Of a stretch of 12,219 bases of DNA, positions 7,068 to 12,219 are shown one piece after another. The notes under the pieces are model-generated. The model worked only from the letters and a program-made list of their open reading frames with translations, was not told the origin of the DNA and made no database searches. Source of the DNA: Oscillospiraceae bacterium (GTDB lineage Bacteria > Bacillota > Clostridia > Oscillospirales > Ruminococcaceae); the NCBI GenBank assembly GCA_016303235.1, contig JAEDMB010000051.1, forward strand, positions 1-12,219, read 5' to 3'. The first letter of the stretch is position 1. Each line of letters opens with the position of its first letter. Both the position numbers and the translations under genes were made by a program.

Positions 7068-7934
7068 TTTCAAACCGATTTTTTCACCGTATTTTACTAT
7101 GGTTTCAAAACCGTTTTTTGTATTTCTGACAATATCATCATCAATCAGAGCTTTGTCTTTCTGCAAAAGCAATACTATCGTTGAACCTCCGAAAAGAAAC
7201 ATTCCCTTTTCCTGACCTCTTGAAAAACGGCATTTTCCATGATGATTCTGAATTTTTCCGACCATCATCGCACCGACTTCAATCTGAACTGCATCTCCGA
7301 AATTTTCCGTATGCAGTAAAGTATATTCACGGGAATTTTGCTTGTATACATTGTATCTCCGGAATGCTATCGGGTTTACAGTATGCAGTACTCCTCTGAT
7401 ATGGACGTTGTTGCTTTTTCTTCCGGAATCAAAATAACAGTATCTGTGATAATCAGTTACTTCAAGGCGGAATATAAGACATATTCCGCCCTCAAATTTT
7501 TTTGCAAGCTCAGGATTTTTAATCATATCATATATGCTGTAATCTGAACCTTTTATTCTAAAAACGCTGTCGGGATTTATATTATATACGGATAATTTTG
7601 AATCGCATGGGCTTATAAGCGATTCAGGATTTTTGTCAATTTTACGCATTTCCGGTCTGATTTTTCTTGTAAAAAAATCATTGTAGGATTTTATGTTATC
7701 TGTATAGTATTCAGATAAGTTTATATTATTTTTTCGGATAAAGGGCTTTATAAGTGGCTTTGAAAGTTCCGAATCCATAAATTTTCCCACAATTTCCGAA
7801 AGCATTGGCATTGTAAGAACTTTCAGAATACATCTTCCGAAAACAGTATCATAAAGAAATTCAAGAATTTTATCCTGTGAAAAAGGCTTTTCATTTTTAT
7901 TGTACATTCTGCCGTTTCTGTCAATCAAAGGCAT
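7062..7934 (-). CDS. psd: Phosphatidylserine decarboxylase proenzyme
   Basis: Converts phosphatidylserine to phosphatidylethanolamine plus CO2 at the membrane. The 290-residue proenzyme should cut itself before Ser251 in FGGSTIVLL, leaving a beta chain (1-250) and a short alpha chain whose new N-terminal serine becomes the pyruvoyl cofactor. GGST replaces the LGST of proteobacteria, as is common in clostridial enzymes. SYNDFFTRKI (83-92) is the family's F-T-R signature, Asp111 lies in SPCDSKL, and His163 in DYHRYCYF. The second His of the usual YHRxH motif is Cys166 here. No signal peptide or obvious transmembrane helix is seen. The ATG at 7934 is 3 nt past the stop of the gene upstream, and its AAGGGG ribosome site lies inside that gene's end, so it should be co-transcribed and translationally coupled. 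The phosphatidylserine synthase gene that would supply substrate is not in the window. Confidence 0.95.
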   Translation of the reverse strand: MPLIDRNGRMYNKNEKPFSQDKILEFLYDTVFGRCILKVLTMPMLSEIVGKFMDSELSKPLIKPFIRKNNINLSEYYTDNIKSYNDFFTRKIRPEMRKIDKNPESLISPCDSKLSVYNINPDSVFRIKGSDYSIYDMIKNPELAKKFEGGICLIFRLEVTDYHRYCYFDSGRKSNNVHIRGVLHTVNPIAFRRYNVYKQNSREYTLLHTENFGDAVQIEVGAMMVGKIQNHHGKCRFSRGQEKGMFLFGGSTIVLLLQKDKALIDDDIVRNTKNGFETIVKYGEKIGLKK

Positions 7935-7937
7935 ATA

Positions 7938-9170
7938 TCATACACCCCTTGCATTTGCAATCATAAGCTTTATGCGGTTTTCCTGATTTACTCTTGTTGC
8001 ACCCGCATCGTAATCTATTGCGACTATATTTGCATTGGGATATGCTGATTTTATTTTTCTTGCCATACCCTTTGCAACTATATGATTCGGCAGACACCCG
8101 AAAGGCTGTGCGGATATAATATTCTCAACTCCCGATTCAACAAGCGATGCCATTTCCGCCGGAATAAGCCAGCCCTCACCCATTACGACTCCTTGATTTA
8201 TATACTTGTCAGCAAGGTGACGAAGATGTTCAAAATCATGCGGAGGGTCAAATTTTCCGTGCTTTTTCATAATGCTGATAAGCTCTTTCTGTTTGCTGTA
8301 AATAAGCTTGTAGCCTATTCCGTTAATAACAGATGATTTTGTCACATGGTCATAAAGCCTTCCGTCCGTCATATTACCGCATGCACAGTACATTACAAAT
8401 TCGAGAAGTGTCGGAACGACAGGTTCACAGTTTTCTGATATGAGAAAATCCTCAAGATGATTGTTTGCAAGCGGAGAGTATTTAACATATATTTCCCCTA
8501 CTATTCCGACCTTTATTTTTTTTGCACTGCTAAGCTCAATTTTTCCGAAATCCTCAAGAATCTGTGAATAGAGTGCTTTTGTATGCAGATAATCACTGCT
8601 TCCGGTTCGGAAAATATTTCCGAGAATTTTCTGCCATTTATTCAGCTTTTTGAGTGCCGAACCCTTTACAAGCTCATATGCACGGCATTTATTATAGCAT
8701 ATCATAAGCAAATCGCCGTAAAGAACGGCATAAAGCATTTTAAGAAACATCGGAGCAGTTATCTTAAATGCACTGTCCTTTTCAAGTCCGCTGAAATTAA
8801 GCGAGAGAACAGGTATCTGCGGATAATTTTTCTGCATACATTTTCTTATAAGATGTATATAATTCGATGCTCTGCAACCTCCTCCGGTCTGCGACATTAT
8901 AAGAGCAGTTTTGTCGGGGTCATATTTTCCGCTTTTGAGAGCGTCCATAAACTGACCTATTACAAGCAGTGCAGGGTAGCATGCATCATTGTGAACGTTT
9001 TTCAGTCCCTCGTCAACTACTGAACGTGATTCATTCTGAAGAAGTTCCATTTTATAACCGGCTGATTCAAAGATTTTTATAATCAGCCTGAAGTGTATCG
9101 GGAGCATATTCGGCACAAGTATAGTATGCGTTTTAATCATATCCTCCGTAAATTTTGCATATTCTGACAT
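7938..9170 (-). CDS. 2-hydroxyacyl-CoA dehydratase/HgdB-like protein (C-terminal part of the usual fusion)
   Basis: A 410-residue protein resembling the C-terminal third of the large activase/dehydratase fusions of anaerobes (COG3581-like, related to HgdB). Conserved-looking blocks include THTILVPNMLPIHFRLI (14-30), NDACYPALLVIGQFMDAL with Cys64, SQTGGGCRASNYIHLIRK with Cys99, LSLNFSGLEKD, VGEIYVKYSPLANNHLEDFL (224-243), GEGWLIPAEM (331-340), AQPFGCLPNHIVAKGMARK with Cys359, and DYDAGATRVNQENRIKLM near the end. Cys64, Cys99 and Cys359 are the likeliest iron-sulfur ligands, by analogy with HgdA/HgdB and double-cubane proteins. It begins 4 nt after the activase-like gene ends, with its ribosome site across that stop codon, so the two should be made together and probably form a complex. 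Substrate unknown: the relatives reduce or dehydrate acyl-CoAs or reduce small molecules, and nothing here identifies which. Confidence 0.88.
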   Translation of the reverse strand: MSEYAKFTEDMIKTHTILVPNMLPIHFRLIIKIFESAGYKMELLQNESRSVVDEGLKNVHNDACYPALLVIGQFMDALKSGKYDPDKTALIMSQTGGGCRASNYIHLIRKCMQKNYPQIPVLSLNFSGLEKDSAFKITAPMFLKMLYAVLYGDLLMICYNKCRAYELVKGSALKKLNKWQKILGNIFRTGSSDYLHTKALYSQILEDFGKIELSSAKKIKVGIVGEIYVKYSPLANNHLEDFLISENCEPVVPTLLEFVMYCACGNMTDGRLYDHVTKSSVINGIGYKLIYSKQKELISIMKKHGKFDPPHDFEHLRHLADKYINQGVVMGEGWLIPAEMASLVESGVENIISAQPFGCLPNHIVAKGMARKIKSAYPNANIVAIDYDAGATRVNQENRIKLMIANARGV

Positions 9171-9174
9171 TTTA

Positions 9175-12102
9175 TCACCTCTTGTTTTTCATAGCCTCCG
9201 CAAGACTTCTAAGACGAATCTTAGATGCTCCGAGATTGTTTATTTCATCTATTTTAAGCTGTGTATAGAGTTTTCCCTTTGATTCGAGTATGGAACGCAC
9301 TTCGTCAGAAGTTACGGCATCTATTCCGCACCCGAAAGATACAAGCTGTACTAACTGCATATCCGGCTGTGTTGTTACAAATTCTGCTGCACGGTAAAGT
9401 CTTGAATGATATGTCCACTGATTAAGAACATGAAGTTCGGGAGTTTCCGCCATACATGCAATACTATCCTCAGTAACAACTGCCATTCCGAGACTTGTTA
9501 TTAATTTATGTATGCCGTGATTTATTTCCTTGTCTATATGGTATGGTCTGCCGGCAAGAACTATTATATTACGCTTTTCACGTCTTGCCGTGTTGATTAT
9601 TTCAACAGCCTTCTTCTTGATTGAGTTTCTGAAATCTATCATCGCTTTAAATCCCATATCGGAGGCATGGGGAATATATGCACTGACATTATATTCTTTC
9701 AGAGTTTCAGTCATAACTCTTATTACATTTTTTCTGACGTTCAAATCCATATAGGGATATTTGAAATTATTATCATTCAGACGGGGATTGTTTGCAATAA
9801 GGAGTTCCGGATAATAAGCAACCACAGGACAGTTAAAATGATTGTCGCTGTGTCCCTCATTTACATTATAGCTCATGCACGGATAGAATATAAAATCAAC
9901 GCCCTTGTCAAGAAGATTTTCAATATGTCCATGCGTAAGCTTTGCGGGATAGCATACTGTATCTGACGGAATTGTATTCTGTCCGAGATAATATGTATGT
10001 CTTGAGCTTTCATCGGAAATTACAGTTTCAAAGCCGAGAGATGTGAAAAACGTATGCCAGAAAGGCAACTGTTCATAAAAGCTGAGTGCAAGCGGAAGTC
10101 CTACCCTTGCAATCGGATTTTTCGGCTGATTCTGCTTTGTATAGTTCAGAATACTTGTATATTTGTAATCATAAAGATTAGGAACATTATTCGATTTTGT
10201 CTTTCCTGCACCTTTTTCGCATTTGTTGCCGGAAATAAATTTCCGTCCGTTTTCAAATGTAATTATATTAAGCGAACAGTTTGCGGTACATTTTCCGCAG
10301 TGTACTGATTTTGACTTGTAGGAGAATTTTTCAAGTTCTTCAGCCGATATGAGAGATGATTTTTCCTTTGCTGTTTCCTTTGCATACAATGCACACCCGA
10401 ATGCTCCCATAAGTCCGGAAATTGATGGTCTTATAACATTTCTGCCAATTTCCTTTTCAAAGGCACGGAGTACAGCATCATTGAGGAAAGTTCCTCCCTG
10501 CACTACTATATGTTTTCCGAGTTCATCGGGAGAATTTGCACGGATTACTTTATAAATAGCATTCTTTATTATTGACGACGAAAGACCTGCTGAAATATCC
10601 TCAACGGACGCTCCGTCTTTCTGAGCCTGCTTTACACTGCTGTTCATAAAAACTGTACATCTTGAACCTAAATCAACCGGTTTTTCCGCAAAAAGTCCGA
10701 GCTGTGCAAATTCCGCAATATCATATCCCATTGCCATTGCAAAGGTCTGTATGAATGAACCGCAACCCGATGAACATGCCTCATTAAGCATAATGCTGTC
10801 AATAGCATTATTCTTTATTTTAAAGCATTTTATATCCTGTCCGCCTATGTCTATAATAAAATCAACATCGGGGCAGAAATACGATGCAGATTTGAAATGT
10901 GCAACAGTTTCAACTATTCCGGAATCTACTGAAAGACCTGATTTTATTAAATCTTCCCCGTAACCTGTTACTGCTGAACCTTTTATTATAATATCAGGAT
11001 TTTTTTCCTTGTAAATTTCTTTAAGCTTTTCAGCAATTCTGTCAAGTGGCTGTCCGAGATTGGAGGAATAGTGACTGTAAAGCAGTTCACCGTTTTCAGT
11101 AATCAGTACAAGCTTTGTTGTAGTTGAACCTGCATCTATTCCGAGATATGCATTTCCCTTGTATGTATGCAAATCGGCATATTTCAGGTCATGCTGTTTG
11201 TGGCGTGCTATAAATTCATCATATTCCGCATGAGTTCTGAAAAGCGGTTCGCCTATTACTATATTGTCGTTTACAATCGCATTTCTGATTTTTTCGGAAA
11301 TCTGTTCAATAGTATAGTAATCGCCGAGAGTTGATGAAAATACTGCACACCCATATGCTACAAATACCGGAGCTTCTTCGGGAAATACTGCATTTTCTTC
11401 CGAAAGTCTGAGAGTCTTTACAAATGCCTTTCTGAGACCTTTCAGAAATGACAGAGGCCCTCCGAGAAACAATACTTTTCCCTCAATACTTCTGCCCTGT
11501 GCAAGTCCGGAAACTGTCTGGTCAACTACTGCCTGAAATATACTTGCAGAAATATCCTCTCTCCTTGCCCCCTGATTCAATAAGGGCTGTATATCTGATT
11601 TTGCAAAGACTCCGCACCTTGAGGCTATCGGATATACTTTTTCCGCCTTGAGAGAAAGCTCGTCCATTTCTCCGGAAGTAATTCCGAGAAGTGTCGCCAT
11701 CTGGTCAATAAAAGCTCCCGTACCTCCTGCACATGAACCATTCATTCGCTGTTCAGTACCGCCCGTAAGAAATATAATTTTTGCGTCCTCTCCTCCGAGT
11801 TCAATAACAACATCTGCATCGGGCTGTCTTTCCTTAACTGCAATAAATGCTGAATGTACTTCCTGCACAAACGCTATTCCCGAACCTTCCGCAAGTCCGA
11901 GACCTGCCGAGCCTGTTATACTCACTGTAAATTCACAGTTCTTATATGCTTTCTGTATGCTTTTAAGCTGTTCAGCTACCGTTTCACGAACCTTTGAAAA
12001 ATGTCTCTGATAATTTGAGCATACTATATTCTTTTTTTCGTCAATTATTACGGTTTTTACTGTCGTTGAGCCTATATCTATACCAAGCGAATATCTTTCC
12101 AT
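9175..12102 (-). CDS. Tandem BadF/HgdC-type activase ATPase fused to a DUF2229-type region
   Basis: A 975-residue protein of the 2-hydroxyacyl-CoA dehydratase activase family. These ASKHA-fold ATPases hold a [4Fe-4S] cluster and use ATP to drive one electron to very low potential. There are two activase domains. Domain 1 (about 1-255) has LGIDIGSTTVK, ELGGEDAK, CAGGTG (Cys124) and SRCGVFAKSD (Cys163). Domain 2 (about 318-575) has LGIDAGSTTTK, DIGGQDIK, EACSSGCG (Cys443) and SRCTVFMNSS (Cys482). Residues 602-628 carry a C-X2-C-X3-C-X18-C motif. The DUF2229-type region (about 665-975) has DTVCYPAKLTHGH (Cys717), FYPCMSYN (Cys742), AGRPYHIDKEINHG and SFGCGIDAVTSDEV (Cys925). No signal peptide or membrane segment is visible, so it is cytoplasmic. 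The ATG at 12102 follows GGGAGG at a long spacing of about 11 nt. It is the first gene of the operon. Related proteins continue directly into the part encoded here by the next gene. Substrate unknown. Confidence 0.92.
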   Translation of the reverse strand: MERYSLGIDIGSTTVKTVIIDEKKNIVCSNYQRHFSKVRETVAEQLKSIQKAYKNCEFTVSITGSAGLGLAEGSGIAFVQEVHSAFIAVKERQPDADVVIELGGEDAKIIFLTGGTEQRMNGSCAGGTGAFIDQMATLLGITSGEMDELSLKAEKVYPIASRCGVFAKSDIQPLLNQGARREDISASIFQAVVDQTVSGLAQGRSIEGKVLFLGGPLSFLKGLRKAFVKTLRLSEENAVFPEEAPVFVAYGCAVFSSTLGDYYTIEQISEKIRNAIVNDNIVIGEPLFRTHAEYDEFIARHKQHDLKYADLHTYKGNAYLGIDAGSTTTKLVLITENGELLYSHYSSNLGQPLDRIAEKLKEIYKEKNPDIIIKGSAVTGYGEDLIKSGLSVDSGIVETVAHFKSASYFCPDVDFIIDIGGQDIKCFKIKNNAIDSIMLNEACSSGCGSFIQTFAMAMGYDIAEFAQLGLFAEKPVDLGSRCTVFMNSSVKQAQKDGASVEDISAGLSSSIIKNAIYKVIRANSPDELGKHIVVQGGTFLNDAVLRAFEKEIGRNVIRPSISGLMGAFGCALYAKETAKEKSSLISAEELEKFSYKSKSVHCGKCTANCSLNIITFENGRKFISGNKCEKGAGKTKSNNVPNLYDYKYTSILNYTKQNQPKNPIARVGLPLALSFYEQLPFWHTFFTSLGFETVISDESSRHTYYLGQNTIPSDTVCYPAKLTHGHIENLLDKGVDFIFYPCMSYNVNEGHSDNHFNCPVVAYYPELLIANNPRLNDNNFKYPYMDLNVRKNVIRVMTETLKEYNVSAYIPHASDMGFKAMIDFRNSIKKKAVEIINTARREKRNIIVLAGRPYHIDKEINHGIHKLITSLGMAVVTEDSIACMAETPELHVLNQWTYHSRLYRAAEFVTTQPDMQLVQLVSFGCGIDAVTSDEVRSILESKGKLYTQLKIDEINNLGASKIRLRSLAEAMKNKR
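9176..9182 (-). promoter_or_regulatory. Ribosome site overlapping the stop codon of the activase-like gene
   Basis: AGAGGTG spans the last codon (AGG) and the TGA stop (9177-9175) of the 975-residue gene and lies 5 nt before the ATG of the 410-residue gene. This layout favours translational coupling and near-equal output of the two proteins. Confidence 0.75.
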
Positions 12103-12140
12103 AAATCAGATAACCTCCCGAATTTTTATTTCTGCCTTAT

Positions 12141-12146
12141 ATTATA
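12141..12146 (-). promoter_or_regulatory. Candidate -10 of the activase/dehydratase/psd operon
   Basis: TATAAT on the minus strand, with a predicted start near 12134 and a leader of about 32 nt. The hexamer 17 nt upstream is TTTCTT, a poor -35, and shifting the spacer by one or two bases does not help. The rest of 12103-12219 is A/T homopolymer-rich with no gene, and the window ends before any upstream neighbour is seen, so other promoter elements may be out of view. Confidence 0.45.
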
Positions 12147-12219
12147 CACTATTTTCTGAAAAAAAGAAAGTGGAAAATAATTTTTTTTATTATAAAAAAA
12201 TAAACCGTACAGAAAAAAT

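Noticed and set aside
8583..9023. 146-codon open frame on the plus strand
   Set aside because: Antisense to the HgdB-like gene across its conserved Cys64 and Cys99 blocks; no family resemblance.
11648..12010. 120-codon plus-strand frame rich in Ser, Pro and Cys
   Set aside because: Antisense to activase domain 1. The composition reflects the reverse complement of Gly- and Ala-rich motifs, not a real protein.
12159..12219. A second TATAAT inside the A/T-rich end of the window
   Set aside because: No matching -35 at any sensible spacing, and TATAAT is expected by chance in such sequence.

Overview
The window looks like the chromosome of a low-GC Gram-positive anaerobe of the class Clostridia, possibly Ruminococcus or a relative (genus is inference). 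Evidence: AT-rich intergenic DNA, GGAGG-type ribosome sites, consensus sigma-A promoters, the homodimeric type of glycyl-tRNA synthetase, a clostridial-type phosphatidylserine decarboxylase (FGGST cleavage motif), and a large activase/2-hydroxyacyl-CoA dehydratase-like system typical of strict anaerobes. All seven genes lie on the minus strand, so transcription runs from high to low coordinates. I see no tRNA, rRNA, CRISPR array, insertion sequence or phage gene.

Layout in transcription order. (1) 12102-7062 is a tight three-gene operon. It encodes a 975-residue protein with two tandem BadF/HgdC-type activase domains plus a DUF2229-type region, then a 410-residue 2-hydroxyacyl-CoA dehydratase/HgdB-like protein, then phosphatidylserine decarboxylase (psd). 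The gaps are 4 and 3 nt. The first two proteins together correspond to one fused protein of about 1,400 residues known from many anaerobes. (2) 6948-6340 is a solitary type IV pilin-like protein with its own promoter. (3) 6257-4851 is glycyl-tRNA synthetase, with a consensus promoter, a very short leader and a clear Rho-independent terminator. (4) 4687-2588 is polyphosphate kinase (ppk). (5) 2378-1 is glycogen phosphorylase (glgP), cut by the window edge a few residues before its C-terminus and served by two tandem promoters.

How the genes fit together: glgP and ppk are neighbours handling two storage polymers, glycogen and polyphosphate, but each has its own promoter. glyQS is a housekeeping translation gene. 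The pilin-like gene has no assembly partner in view. The most unusual unit is the first operon, which ties an ATP-driven low-potential electron-transfer system ('archerase' type) of unknown substrate to phosphatidylethanolamine synthesis. The four downstream genes have near-consensus promoters with exactly 17-nt spacers. The operon shows only a good -10 element, so it may be differently controlled.
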